NCBI GenBank assembly: GCA_005799025.1
Contig: SYHX01000048.1
Span: forward strand, 1-37,515
DNA length: 37,515 nucleotides
Direction: 5' to 3'
Source of the DNA: Bacteroidota bacterium
GTDB lineage: Bacteria; Bacteroidota; Bacteroidia; UBA7662
Shown piece by piece: positions 16,278 to 25,372 of this stretch. How positions within the stretch are numbered: position 1 is the first letter of the stretch; each line of letters opens with the position of its first letter. The notes beneath the pieces are model-generated. The model made no database searches, was not told where the DNA came from, and saw nothing but the letters and a program-made list of their open reading frames with translations. The position numbers and the translations under genes were made by a program.

Positions 16278-17246
16278 ATGACCGAACCCATTCTCCTTGA
16301 GAATAAAGACCGCTTTGTCCTTTTTCCTATTCAGCACAGCGACATTTGGGCTGAATACAAAAAATCCGAGGCCAGCTTTTGGACCGCCGAAGAAATCGAC
16401 CTAGCCCAAGACTTAAGTGATTGGGAGCATAAACTCAATGCTGATGAGAAGCATTTCATCAAGCATGTCCTTGCCTTCTTCGCGGCCAGTGACGGAATCG
16501 TCAACGAGAATTTGGCCGTTAACTTCCTCAACGAAGTCCAGTACCCCGAAGCCAGGTGCTTCTACGGGTACCAGATTATGATCGAGAACATCCACTCCGA
16601 GACCTATTCCCTGCTAATTGACACCTATATCAAGGACGCTGCGGAGAAGAATTACCTCTTTCATGCCATCGACCACATGGACTGTGTCCGCAAGAAAGCG
16701 GATTGGGCCTTGCGTTGGATCAGCCAAGGCAGTTTCGCTGAGCGCCTCATTGCCTTTGCCGCTGTAGAAGGAATTTTCTTCTCGGGGTCCTTTTGCAGTA
16801 TTTTTTGGCTCAAAAAGCGTGGACTCATGCCAGGACTAAGCTTTTCGAACGAGCTCATTAGTCGGGACGAAGGTTTGCACCGGGACTTTGCGGCATTGCT
16901 TTACACCAAACACCTTGAGACACGTCTTGATCCCACCCATGTTCATCAAATAATAGCCGACGCAGTCTCCATCGAGAAAGAATTCGTTACGGATGCCCTG
17001 CCTGTGCGGCTCATTGGAATGAATGCGGACCTCATGTGTCAATATATTGAATACGTGGCTGACCACCTCCTGGGGGCTTTGGAATTGCCAAAGCTCTATA
17101 ACGTAACGAATCCCTTTGATTTCATGGAGCTAATTTCTATTGAAGGCAAAACTAACTTTTTCGAAAAACGAGTGGGTGAATACCAAAAAGCCGGTGTCTC
17201 CGGTGATCGTGGTCAAAGCGGCTTCACGATGGATGCTGATTTCTAA
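16278..17246 (+). CDS. nrdB: Class Ia ribonucleotide reductase, beta subunit
   Basis: The 322-residue small subunit houses the di-iron/tyrosyl-radical cofactor that starts ribonucleotide reduction. All iron ligands are visible: Asp72, Glu103 and His106 (from [10 protein letters not shown]), Glu164, and Glu198/His201 (from RDEGLH). The radical Tyr110 stands in the EIHSE-Y spacing seen in eukaryotic-type R2 proteins. The C-terminus ends FTMDADF, like the R1-docking tail of eukaryotic R2. The gene precedes nrdA by 88 bases, and the two should form one operon making deoxyribonucleotides for DNA synthesis and repair under aerobic conditions. Confidence 0.97.
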   Translation: MTEPILLENKDRFVLFPIQHSDIWAEYKKSEASFWTAEEIDLAQDLSDWEHKLNADEKHFIKHVLAFFAASDGIVNENLAVNFLNEVQYPEARCFYGYQIMIENIHSETYSLLIDTYIKDAAEKNYLFHAIDHMDCVRKKADWALRWISQGSFAERLIAFAAVEGIFFSGSFCSIFWLKKRGLMPGLSFSNELISRDEGLHRDFAALLYTKHLETRLDPTHVHQIIADAVSIEKEFVTDALPVRLIGMNADLMCQYIEYVADHLLGALELPKLYNVTNPFDFMELISIEGKTNFFEKRVGEYQKAGVSGDRGQSGFTMDADF

Positions 17247-17334
17247 AGGCAACGGATACATCTCTCCCCAATCGAAAAATCGCTCTCTTCCTTATTGGCA
17301 TCGCACACCCACCTCACCCACAAATCATCAGCCC

Positions 17335-19770
17335 ATGCAAGTCATCAAACGCGACGGTCGCAGCGAAGAAGTCAAATTTGACAAAATCACGACCCGTATT
17401 GAACGACTTTGCTACGCATTGGATACTCGGCACGTTCAGCCTGTCGAGGTAGCCAAGAAGGTCATCAACGGTTTGTATGACGGGGTTAGCACGGTGCAAT
17501 TGGACGATTTAGCTGCAGAAACTGCGGCGGCCTTGACCGCTGCCCATCCGGATTACGCTGTTTTGGCCGCAAGAATTGCCATCTCGAATTTGCACAAGGA
17601 AACCAAGAAGTCTTTCTGCGAAACGATGCGGGACCTTTACCTCTATATCGATCCTGTGACTGGAGCTCCTGCCGCCTTGATTGCGGACGATGTCATGGCC
17701 GTCATCGATACTCATGCCGAGGCCTTGGATTCTGCCATCATCTATTCACGTGATTTTGATTACGATTATTTTGGTTTCAAGACCTTGGAGCGTTCTTATC
17801 TCCTCAAAATCGATGGCAGAGTCGTGGAGAGACCCCAGCATATGCTCATGAGGGTTGCCGTGGGAATCCACAAGGAAAATATCGCCTCTGTTCTTGAAAC
17901 CTACGAATTGCTCAGCGAACGTTGGTTCACCCATGCGACACCTACCCTTTTCAACGCTGGAACCCCTAAGCCTCAGCTTTCTAGCTGCTTCCTCCTCACC
18001 CTGCAGGAGGATTCCATTGACGGTATCTACAACACCCTCAAGCAAACCGCCAAAATCTCCCAGAGTGCAGGCGGCATCGGTTTAAGCATTCACAACCTGC
18101 GGGCGACCGGTTCCTATATCAAAGGAACCAACGGAACCTCCAACGGGATTGTACCTATGCTTAGGGTCTTCAACGATACTGCCCGCTATGTGGACCAAGG
18201 GGGGGGGAAACGCAAAGGGTCTTTTGCGATATACCTCGAGCCCTGGCATGCGGACATTTTCGATTTCCTTGAACTCAAGAAAAACCACGGTAAAGAAGAA
18301 TTGAGGGCAAGGGATTTATTCTATGCCCTGTGGATTCCGGACTTGTTCATGAAACGTGTGGAAGAAAATGCCGAGTGGTCCTTGTTTTGCCCCAACGAGG
18401 CCCCCGGATTGCACGATACTTGGGGTGAAGAATTTGAGAAACTCTATCTCCGTTACGAGCAAGAGGAAAGAGCCCGCAAAACCATCAAAGCCCAGGACCT
18501 CTGGTTCGCCATCTTGGAATCCCAGATTGAAACCGGTACACCCTACATGCTCTACAAAGACGCATGCAACCGCAAAAGCAACCAACAAAATTTGGGAACC
18601 ATTCGGTCCAGTAACCTCTGCACCGAAATTGTGGAATACACCTCCCCCGGTGAGATCGCTGTATGCAACTTAGCATCCATAGCCCTTCCCAGGTTTGTCA
18701 AAGCAGACTTGAGTTTCGATCATCAAAAGCTTTTCGAAATTACCAAGACCATCACCCGAAACCTCAACCGAATCATAGACGTGAACTATTACCCGGTTCC
18801 CGAGGCCCAAAAGTCCAACTTTCGGCATAGGCCTATCGGGATCGGAATTCAGGGTCTAGCCGATGCCTTTATTTTGATGCGCTACCCCTTTGATTCACCA
18901 CAGGCTGCTCAACTCAACAAAGAAATTTTTGAGACCATTTATTTCGGGGCAATGACAGCCTCCATGGAATTGGCGATTGAACATGGTCCTTACGAGACCT
19001 ACCAGGGTTCACCAGTTTCCAAAGGAATCTTCCAATTCGACATGTGGAATGTCCAACCCGGTCCACGTTGGAACTGGACCGAACTCAAAGCCAAAGTCGC
19101 CCAAAACGGGGTGCGAAACAGCCTTTTGCTTGCTCCTATGCCGACCGCATCCACTAGTCAAATCCTTGGGAACAACGAGTGTTTTGAACCCTATACCTCC
19201 AACCTCTACAGCCGCCGTGTACTTAGCGGCGAATTTGTGGTCGTCAATAAGCATTTGTTACGCGACCTCATCGATTCAGGGATTTGGTCCTTGGACCTCA
19301 AAAACAAAATCATCGCCCAAAACGGATCCATTCTAAATATCCCTGAAATCTCGGATACATTGAAGTCCCTCTACAAAACCGCCTGGGAAATTAGTCAGAA
19401 GGCTATCATCGACATGGCCGCCGACCGTGGTGCCTACATATGCCAAAGCCAGTCGATGAACATTTTCATGCCCAATGCCAATTTTGCCAAGTTAACCTCC
19501 ATGCATTTCTACTCTTGGAAGGTAGGGCTCAAAACCGGAATGTATTACTTGCGGACCAAAGCTGCGGTGAATGCAGTGAAATTTACTTTGGATCAAAATA
19601 CAGCCAACCAAGGTATCGCATCCTCACCTAAGGTTTCTTTTACCATGCAATCTCCCATTGTGCCCGAATCCGCTGCAATCACTCAAGGAATCCTCAGCAA
19701 AGAAGAAGCCCTCGCCCAAGTCGCCTGCTCTTTGGACAACCCGGACACCTGCGAAGCTTGCGGTTCGTGA
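17335..19770 (+). CDS. nrdA: Class Ia ribonucleotide reductase, alpha subunit
   Basis: The start is set at ATG 17335 ([17 protein letters not shown]), giving 811 residues; an upstream in-frame ATG at 17140 lies inside nrdB. Residues 1-90 form the ATP-cone that sets overall activity by ATP/dATP. Substrate-site cysteines are Cys218 (PQLSSCFL), Cys429 (NLCTE) and Cys444 (VCNLAS), with Asn427 and Glu431. The radical-path tyrosines are Tyr737-Tyr738 in GMYYLRTK. As I recall them, these numbers equal those of the mammalian R1 subunit, showing the eukaryotic-like subclass. The C-terminal redox pair is CEAC, four residues from the end region. The gene is convergent with the DEAD-box helicase gene. 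Confidence 0.97.
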   Translation: MQVIKRDGRSEEVKFDKITTRIERLCYALDTRHVQPVEVAKKVINGLYDGVSTVQLDDLAAETAAALTAAHPDYAVLAARIAISNLHKETKKSFCETMRDLYLYIDPVTGAPAALIADDVMAVIDTHAEALDSAIIYSRDFDYDYFGFKTLERSYLLKIDGRVVERPQHMLMRVAVGIHKENIASVLETYELLSERWFTHATPTLFNAGTPKPQLSSCFLLTLQEDSIDGIYNTLKQTAKISQSAGGIGLSIHNLRATGSYIKGTNGTSNGIVPMLRVFNDTARYVDQGGGKRKGSFAIYLEPWHADIFDFLELKKNHGKEELRARDLFYALWIPDLFMKRVEENAEWSLFCPNEAPGLHDTWGEEFEKLYLRYEQEERARKTIKAQDLWFAILESQIETGTPYMLYKDACNRKSNQQNLGTIRSSNLCTEIVEYTSPGEIAVCNLASIALPRFVKADLSFDHQKLFEITKTITRNLNRIIDVNYYPVPEAQKSNFRHRPIGIGIQGLADAFILMRYPFDSPQAAQLNKEIFETIYFGAMTASMELAIEHGPYETYQGSPVSKGIFQFDMWNVQPGPRWNWTELKAKVAQNGVRNSLLLAPMPTASTSQILGNNECFEPYTSNLYSRRVLSGEFVVVNKHLLRDLIDSGIWSLDLKNKIIAQNGSILNIPEISDTLKSLYKTAWEISQKAIIDMAADRGAYICQSQSMNIFMPNANFAKLTSMHFYSWKVGLKTGMYYLRTKAAVNAVKFTLDQNTANQGIASSPKVSFTMQSPIVPESAAITQGILSKEEALAQVACSLDNPDTCEACGS

Positions 19771-19836
19771 GTCACGCCCTTGATCGAAGCTTTCTCTCCA
19801 ACAAAGAGATTCGAGCGATTTGTGGTTAAGATTGAA

Positions 19837-21060
19837 TTATTTAGAAGACTTCTTGTAGAACGGTCTTTTTCCGCCTTTTCCTCCGCCCGGCCCCCTGCCT
19901 TGACGATGAAGAGGCGGTCCTGACCAACCGCACAAGGGTCTTTCAGTCCAAGGAAGCACGCGACCCACAAGCTCTTCAATTCGCTTCCATCGGCGAAGAT
20001 CCATGGGGTTGACCATGGTTATGGAACGCCCGTTGCGCTCTGCCCTCCCGGTACGACCGATACGATGAACATAATCTTCGGGGTCCGGTGGCACATCGTA
20101 ATTGATGACCAAATCAATATTGTCCACGTCGATTCCCCTGGAAAGCACGTCGGTGCCCACCAGAACGGGAAGCCTCCCCGCCTTGAATCCCCGCATTAAC
20201 TCCTCCCTCGCCTGCTGCTCCAGATCGGAATGGAAAGCCTCGTTAACCACCCCTGATTTACGCAGCGTTTGATGCAGCTGCTTGACCTTGTCTTTGGATG
20301 AACAGAAAATGAGAGCCGAACGAAATGGGAACTCTTCAAGCAGAGCCAACAAAACCTCCAGCTTTCTCTCGTCCATCACCTGAAAAACCATTTGTTCAAT
20401 CTTATCCGCAGGTCGAGAAACCGCTATACTAACCTGTGCAGGATCCTTCAGTATCGAATTCGCTAATTGACGAATACGGTCCGGCATCGTTGCCGAGAAC
20501 ATCAACGTTTGCCTTTCTTTGGGCAGACGTGCAACAATTCTCATGATATCCTCCAGAAATCCCATATCTAGCATACGATCCGCTTCATCCAAGATGAGGT
20601 AACGTAGGCGATTAAATTGAAAATTCCCAGTAGCCATAAATGACCACAAACGCCCTGGAGTAGCGACAACCAAATCCGCTCCTTGACGCAACGCTTTGTG
20701 CTGCTGATCCCATAACGCTCCATCACCCCCTCCGTAAATTGGAATGGATGAAATCGGACTGTAATACGATAAACCCTCAATTTGCTGGTCGATCTGCAAG
20801 GCCAATTCCCTGGTCGGGGTCAGAATAAGAGCACTCAAATGCCTATCGTCCAAATCAATCAAATGATCAATCAGCGGCAATACAAAGGCGGCCGTCTTCC
20901 CTGTGCCGGTCTGAGCGCATGCGATAAGGTCGCGACCGTCCAGGATCAAGGGGATAGCCTGTTCCTGCACAGGACTGGGCTTTCGAAAACCCATAGCCGC
21001 CAAGCCATCCAACACATCAGGATGCAGACCAAAGCTGTCAAAACCAATTTCTTCGTTCAT
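19837..21060 (-). CDS. DEAD-box RNA helicase, RhlE-like
   Basis: The start is the ATG 21058-21060, whose A is also the last base of the selD stop (TGATG); a GTG just upstream is in frame but less likely. The 407-residue protein has the full DEAD-box set: Q-motif around FRKPSPVQEQAIP, motif I AQTGTGKT, Ia PTRELALQ, Ib TPGR, II DEAD, III SAT, IV LIFCSSK, V TDVLSRGID, and VI HRIGRTGR. A short Gly/Lys/Arg-rich tail (RQGRGPGGGKGGKRP) follows and probably binds RNA. It should unwind short RNA duplexes, for example in ribosome assembly or mRNA decay. Its overlap with selD and, through it, with mnmH hints at a link with tRNA modification, which is inference only. Confidence 0.94.
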   Translation of the reverse strand: MNEEIGFDSFGLHPDVLDGLAAMGFRKPSPVQEQAIPLILDGRDLIACAQTGTGKTAAFVLPLIDHLIDLDDRHLSALILTPTRELALQIDQQIEGLSYYSPISSIPIYGGGDGALWDQQHKALRQGADLVVATPGRLWSFMATGNFQFNRLRYLILDEADRMLDMGFLEDIMRIVARLPKERQTLMFSATMPDRIRQLANSILKDPAQVSIAVSRPADKIEQMVFQVMDERKLEVLLALLEEFPFRSALIFCSSKDKVKQLHQTLRKSGVVNEAFHSDLEQQAREELMRGFKAGRLPVLVGTDVLSRGIDVDNIDLVINYDVPPDPEDYVHRIGRTGRAERNGRSITMVNPMDLRRWKRIEELVGRVLPWTERPLCGWSGPPLHRQGRGPGGGKGGKRPFYKKSSK

Positions 21061-22121
21061 CACGGGGCCGAAGGTACGGACCTAGTGCAACGAATACCTT
21101 CCATATCATTGTGAAAACATCCAATGGCATAGGCTTTGACTCCTGCTTGCTCAAGGACCATCTCCACCTGGAATGCAGCGGACGGATGAACCGCGATCAA
21201 CAAGCCTCCATTGGTTTGAGGATCGCAAAGCCAAGCGAAATCAGGTCCTTCCATGCCGAAAACTCGGGATTCCACGTGATTCCAGTTGCGATAACATTGA
21301 TCTGGCAAGATATTTTGTTCCAAATAATGCTCCAAACCCACCAAAAGAGGGACATGATCGGTCCATAGGTCCAAACCAGAGGCCTGTTCCAGCATTTCTA
21401 GCCCATGGCCCAACAAGCCAAAACCGGTGAGGTCTGTCATTGCATGAACCTCTTCCAAACAAGCCAGAGTTGCGCCCGTTCGATTGACCACCGACAATTG
21501 TTCCAACAACCCATAATAATCCGGGGTCTCCAAAACACCCTTACGCATCGCAGCAGCCATAATCCCTGAACCTAAAGGTTTGGTTAGATACAAAAGATCG
21601 CCAGGTCTTGCTCCTCGATTGGTTTTGAGATGTTCCTCGGCCACCAGGCCTTGCACCGATAGGCCAAAAAAAGGCTCCTCGGAGACGATGCTATGGCCTC
21701 CCGCTAGAGGTACCCGTTCCTCAGTGCAGAGGTCTTGAGCGCCTCGCATCACCTCTGCGGCAGAATCCAAACCTAATTCTTGGACAGGCCATGCCAACAA
21801 ACCCAGCGCCAAACATGGTCTTCCCCCCATAGCGTAAATGTCACTTAACGCATTCGCAGCCGCAACCCTACCGAAATCATAAGGATTGTCAACGATGGGG
21901 CTGAAAAAATCTGCAGTTGATAACAATAATTGATTGGTGCCTGGGATTCGAAGGGCTGCAGCGTCGTCAGCATGCTCAAATCCCACCCTTAATTCTGCAT
22001 ATTCAGGGCGTTCAAGACCTGCCAACAAGGCCTTGAGTTGTGCCGGAGGCATTTTGCAACCGCAACCCGATGCTTTGGCCCACTGGGTCAGACGGGCCTT
22101 ATCCTTAGGCACTTGGGTCAT
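21060..22121 (-). CDS. selD: Selenide, water dikinase (selenophosphate synthetase)
   Basis: The 353-residue enzyme makes monoselenophosphate from selenide and ATP. The N-terminal glycine-rich active segment ASGCGCKMPP carries Cys20 (equivalent to E. coli Cys17) and Lys23 (E. coli Lys20). It is a cysteine form, not a selenocysteine form. The ATP/Mg segments HADDAAAL, STADFFSPIVDNPYDFGRVAAANALSD (seen as its core VDNPYDFGRVAAANALSD) and GGHSI follow in the usual order. Start and stop both overlap neighbours: ATGA with mnmH at 22118-22121 and TGATG with the helicase at 21058-21062. Selenophosphate made here would supply MnmH. Confidence 0.95.
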   Translation of the reverse strand: MTQVPKDKARLTQWAKASGCGCKMPPAQLKALLAGLERPEYAELRVGFEHADDAAALRIPGTNQLLLSTADFFSPIVDNPYDFGRVAAANALSDIYAMGGRPCLALGLLAWPVQELGLDSAAEVMRGAQDLCTEERVPLAGGHSIVSEEPFFGLSVQGLVAEEHLKTNRGARPGDLLYLTKPLGSGIMAAAMRKGVLETPDYYGLLEQLSVVNRTGATLACLEEVHAMTDLTGFGLLGHGLEMLEQASGLDLWTDHVPLLVGLEHYLEQNILPDQCYRNWNHVESRVFGMEGPDFAWLCDPQTNGGLLIAVHPSAAFQVEMVLEQAGVKAYAIGCFHNDMEGIRCTRSVPSAP

Positions 22122-23218
22122 GGAATTTGATTTTCGGAGTAAGGGTTTGAAACGATCGGAAACAACCTTACCGATGTTTTACGGAGTAAATTGACGAGGC
22201 GATCACCTTCAGCATCAGTCTGCAAACTTGTCACACATTGCGGGCAAGGTCGTAGCGTAAATGCATGCTGATAAGTCCGGTCGTAGTATAACAAGGCCAG
22301 CTCTGCAGCAGATTTCAAATCCTCTTGGTCGAGAAAAGCCAAAGCTTGTTGACAATACTGCGGGCCCATTTTTCGCTCAATTTTGAGAAAAGCTGAACGT
22401 AAGTCATCTTTATCCTCAAGCCCATAGGAATTTAACAAATTTTGCATTCGGAATTTCATACTTCGTTGAAGGCGAAAATACGGGGCTTTATGCATTGAAT
22501 CGTAAAGCGGTAACGGAATATGAACCTTGCCAATTTGCCGGCTTTCGCTTTCGACCCAAACCGGCCGCAAAAGATCCATTCCACCCAAAGTTTCCGCCAA
22601 AAGATTCATAAAATGTTCCTGGCTAGGCTGTGGCTCTTGTCCGAGTTCGCCAAAGGCTGAACCCAAATGCGATGCCAACCCTTCCAAGTCCAAGACCTGA
22701 TCTCCAGCCTCCTTGAGATCCTTCAACACCGCGGTTTTGCCGGATCCCGTGCTTCCACCAATTACCCTCCAGTGCCAGGGCAGCTCCCACAGGTTTTCCA
22801 TCCGTTGACGCCAGGCCTTATACCCTCCTGGGTATCGAAAGACGGGGTAGCCGGCTTGCTTGATGAGCAATTCCATACCCAACGAACGTTGGCCCCCACG
22901 CCAGCAGTAAACCTTCCAAGAACGAGCGTTTTTAACTGCTATCTCCTCCTTGGATAGCGGTTCTATACCCACCTTGACCGACAGGGCATGAATGGCTTTC
23001 AGCAGTTCAGGGACCTTGGGGCCGATGTAAAGCCAAGCAAGGTCCACCGCCTCTCGGGAGCCCTTTTCTTTGAAACATAGACCAACCTGATGCCTTTCCA
23101 TGTCCGTAAAAAGGGGTAAGGACTGAGCTCCGGGAATATGACCTTGGGCAAATTCGGAAGGCGAACGGACGTCCAGCCAAGCACCATCAGGCGCGGTTTC
23201 CTCAACGCTGCTCCACAT
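22118..23218 (-). CDS. mnmH: tRNA 2-selenouridine synthase
   Basis: The start is set at the ATG 23216-23218 (MWSSVEETAP), giving 366 residues; a TTG seven codons upstream is possible. The N-terminal rhodanese domain has the catalytic Cys105 in YCWRGGQRS. A P-loop domain follows with GGSTGSGKT at 154-162. MnmH (SelU/YbbB) replaces sulfur of 2-thiouridine at the wobble position of Lys, Glu and Gln tRNAs with selenium from selenophosphate, through a geranylated intermediate. The adjacent selD supplies the donor. It is divergent from the TetR gene across an 81-bp spacer. Confidence 0.95.
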   Translation of the reverse strand: MWSSVEETAPDGAWLDVRSPSEFAQGHIPGAQSLPLFTDMERHQVGLCFKEKGSREAVDLAWLYIGPKVPELLKAIHALSVKVGIEPLSKEEIAVKNARSWKVYCWRGGQRSLGMELLIKQAGYPVFRYPGGYKAWRQRMENLWELPWHWRVIGGSTGSGKTAVLKDLKEAGDQVLDLEGLASHLGSAFGELGQEPQPSQEHFMNLLAETLGGMDLLRPVWVESESRQIGKVHIPLPLYDSMHKAPYFRLQRSMKFRMQNLLNSYGLEDKDDLRSAFLKIERKMGPQYCQQALAFLDQEDLKSAAELALLYYDRTYQHAFTLRPCPQCVTSLQTDAEGDRLVNLLRKTSVRLFPIVSNPYSENQIP

Positions 23219-23256
23219 AATGTTCAAATTTAAGCTCAATAAAAATTTAATCTTGA

Positions 23257-23283
23257 AAACTTTTTTAGTTTCTAAAGTTTCTA
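23257..23283. promoter_or_regulatory. Candidate operator in the mnmH/TetR divergent spacer
   Basis: AAACT (23257-23261) and AGTTT (23267-23271) are perfect arms around five T residues. The octamer AGTTTCTA occurs twice, at 23267-23274 and 23276-23283, with a 9-bp period. The cluster ends 16 bases before the TetR-family start, where an autoregulatory operator would be expected. No biochemical evidence is available from sequence. Confidence 0.35.
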
Positions 23284-23299
23284 TACATTCGCGCCTCCA

Positions 23300-23917
23300 A
23301 TGTCTTTAGCCCCTACTCATATCAGTACCATTCGGGAATTGTTTTTCCGTTACGGACTCAAAAGCATGACCATGGATGAACTAGCCCGGCAATTGGGTTG
23401 TTCCAAGAAAACCATTTACGAGCATTATTCGGACAAAAAAGTCCTTGTCCACGCCGCACTTGGAGGCTTTTTGAATGAACATCGGGGCGAAATGGCGGCC
23501 TTGGATCAAAATTCCGACAATGCCATCGCGAAACTTATCCGCATGGCCGCCATTGGTTTTCAGAAAATGCGAAACCTAACCCCTACGTTATTGTTCGACC
23601 TCCAGAAATCATACCCCGAATTGTGGATGGAACTGGAACGCTATCGCAAAGAAGAAATTGTCGGAATTTTCAAACGCCTTATCGAAAGAGGTCAGCAGGA
23701 AGGACTGTTTCGCCAAGAAATTGACCCATCAGTCGTCAGCATCATGCACCTTCAGCACACCAATTTGCTCTTGGACCCGGTAGTCTTTAGTCACCTCAAC
23801 CATCCGATTGCGAACATTTTTCATAATATCATGGAGGTTTTCGTTGGTGGCATTACCACGCCCTCTGGCCTGGAAGTATGGAACACCACCAAAGCCCAAA
23901 TGAACCTGCACCCCTAA
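23300..23917 (+). CDS. TetR/AcrR-family transcriptional regulator
   Basis: The 205-residue protein has the N-terminal TetR helix-turn-helix (about 8-55): RELFFRYGLKSMTMDELARQ followed by LGCSKKTIYEHYSDKKVLV. The helical C-terminal domain (about 60-200) would bind an effector and dimerise. It lies 26 bases upstream of the TolC gene and is co-directional with a complete efflux operon. It therefore most likely represses its own transcript together with the pump and responds to a pump substrate. The C-terminal domain gives no clue to the ligand. Confidence 0.92.
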   Translation: MSLAPTHISTIRELFFRYGLKSMTMDELARQLGCSKKTIYEHYSDKKVLVHAALGGFLNEHRGEMAALDQNSDNAIAKLIRMAAIGFQKMRNLTPTLLFDLQKSYPELWMELERYRKEEIVGIFKRLIERGQQEGLFRQEIDPSVVSIMHLQHTNLLLDPVVFSHLNHPIANIFHNIMEVFVGGITTPSGLEVWNTTKAQMNLHP

Positions 23918-23943
23918 ACTTTTTCATAACGACATCCTACCTT

Positions 23944-25353
23944 ATGCAAGACTACTCTAGGTTCAATTTCAGAACCATAGCGATCATCATCATCTTGGAG
24001 ATTTTGGGTATTGGATTCCTCGATTGGGAAACCAAGGCACAACCCCCGAGCTTCAAGCCATTTTCACTTTCATCAGCCATTCAGTATGGCATAGATCATC
24101 ACACCTCCTCACTGAATGCAGCGGATGACATCCAAGCATCCAAAGCCCGCATTCGAGAAATTACTTCCATTGGATTACCCCAAATTCGTAGCTCATACGG
24201 TATCACAGACAATTTCATCATTCAGAAGGTGATCATTCCTGACGGGCGATTATTCAATCCCAATGCTCCTCCAGGGCCGGTAGCCCTTGAATTTCAGCCT
24301 CAATACGGAGGAAATGCCAACCTTACCCTAAGTCAGTTGCTATTTGACGGCTCCTATTTGGTAGGCCTGAAGGCTGTGCAGACATTCTCGCAAATCGCTA
24401 CCAAAAGCCGGGAAATGACCAATGCCCAAATATCCGAAAACATCCAAAAGGCCTATTATGGCGTACTTGTTGGTCAACACCGGGTGGATCTCCTTGAGGC
24501 GAGCCTAGCGCGTTTGGACTCCACATTGCTGGAAATAAAAATTATGTTCGAAAATGGCATCATCGAGCGATTGGATGTTCAACGTGTTGAATTACAGCGA
24601 AATCAATTGCTTACCGAAACTTCAAAAATTAGTCAACTCCGAATCCTTTCGCTCCAATTACTCAAATTTCAAATGGGCTATCCCATGAATGACACTCTAG
24701 TGTTAAGTGAACAGTTAGTAGATATTCCCCTCATCACCAACGAGGCCATCCCTCCTGCATACCGCGATCTGGAATCCTTCAAGGCTAGACCCGAGGCTTC
24801 CCTCTTGGAGTTGCAAATTAGGGGCAACGATTTAGAAATCAAAAATTTACAGGCTGGTTACCTGCCTTCCGTAGGATTGCAAGTTCAACGAGGAGCCTTG
24901 GCCGGGGCGAGCCAATTCAACCAAGTCCTCAATCCTAGCGGCAATTGGTTCGCCTACGGGTCCATTGGTTTAGGGATGAACTGGAGCCTCTTTGATTCTT
25001 TTAACAAAAGATACAAAATTCAACAAAAGCGTATCGAAAAAATCAAGAACGAAAGGCTTCTGTTCCAATTTCTTCAAAGCTCGAGGCTGCAGCAAGATCA
25101 GGCTTTGATTGGCATTCAAAACGCGGTCGCCTCCCTCAAACAGCAAATAAGAAACCAGGACTTGAGCCGTGATATTCTTCAAACGACTCGTGTAAAATAC
25201 CGTGAAGGGGTAGGGTCCAATCTCGAAGTCATTCAGGCCGAAGTCGGTTACCGCGAAGCCCAATCTGCCTATTTCAATAGCCTTTATGATTATTATATCT
25301 CCAAGGTAGATTATCTCAAAGCCAGCGGCAAATTAACCGGAAACAACGAATAA
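23944..25353 (+). CDS. TolC-family outer-membrane efflux protein
   Basis: The start is set at ATG 23944 (MQDYSRFNF), giving 469 residues; an in-frame ATG at 23878 lies inside the TetR gene. A signal peptide with core TIAIIIILEILGIGF covers about 10-35. Two TolC-type repeats follow (roughly 40-240 and 260-465), rich in long helices with heptad patterns and containing the typical outer-membrane strands, such as GGNANLTLSQLLFDGSYLVGL. The protein should form the trimeric channel of the tripartite pump. It is followed 19 bases later by the adaptor gene. Confidence 0.93.
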   Translation: MQDYSRFNFRTIAIIIILEILGIGFLDWETKAQPPSFKPFSLSSAIQYGIDHHTSSLNAADDIQASKARIREITSIGLPQIRSSYGITDNFIIQKVIIPDGRLFNPNAPPGPVALEFQPQYGGNANLTLSQLLFDGSYLVGLKAVQTFSQIATKSREMTNAQISENIQKAYYGVLVGQHRVDLLEASLARLDSTLLEIKIMFENGIIERLDVQRVELQRNQLLTETSKISQLRILSLQLLKFQMGYPMNDTLVLSEQLVDIPLITNEAIPPAYRDLESFKARPEASLLELQIRGNDLEIKNLQAGYLPSVGLQVQRGALAGASQFNQVLNPSGNWFAYGSIGLGMNWSLFDSFNKRYKIQQKRIEKIKNERLLFQFLQSSRLQQDQALIGIQNAVASLKQQIRNQDLSRDILQTTRVKYREGVGSNLEVIQAEVGYREAQSAYFNSLYDYYISKVDYLKASGKLTGNNE

Positions 25354-25372
25354 ATTTTTATCCTCATCCCCT

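Noticed and set aside
19771-19836. Bidirectional terminator between nrdA and the helicase gene
   Set aside because: TCGAAGC and GATTCGA arms are short and mismatched and no T-run follows.
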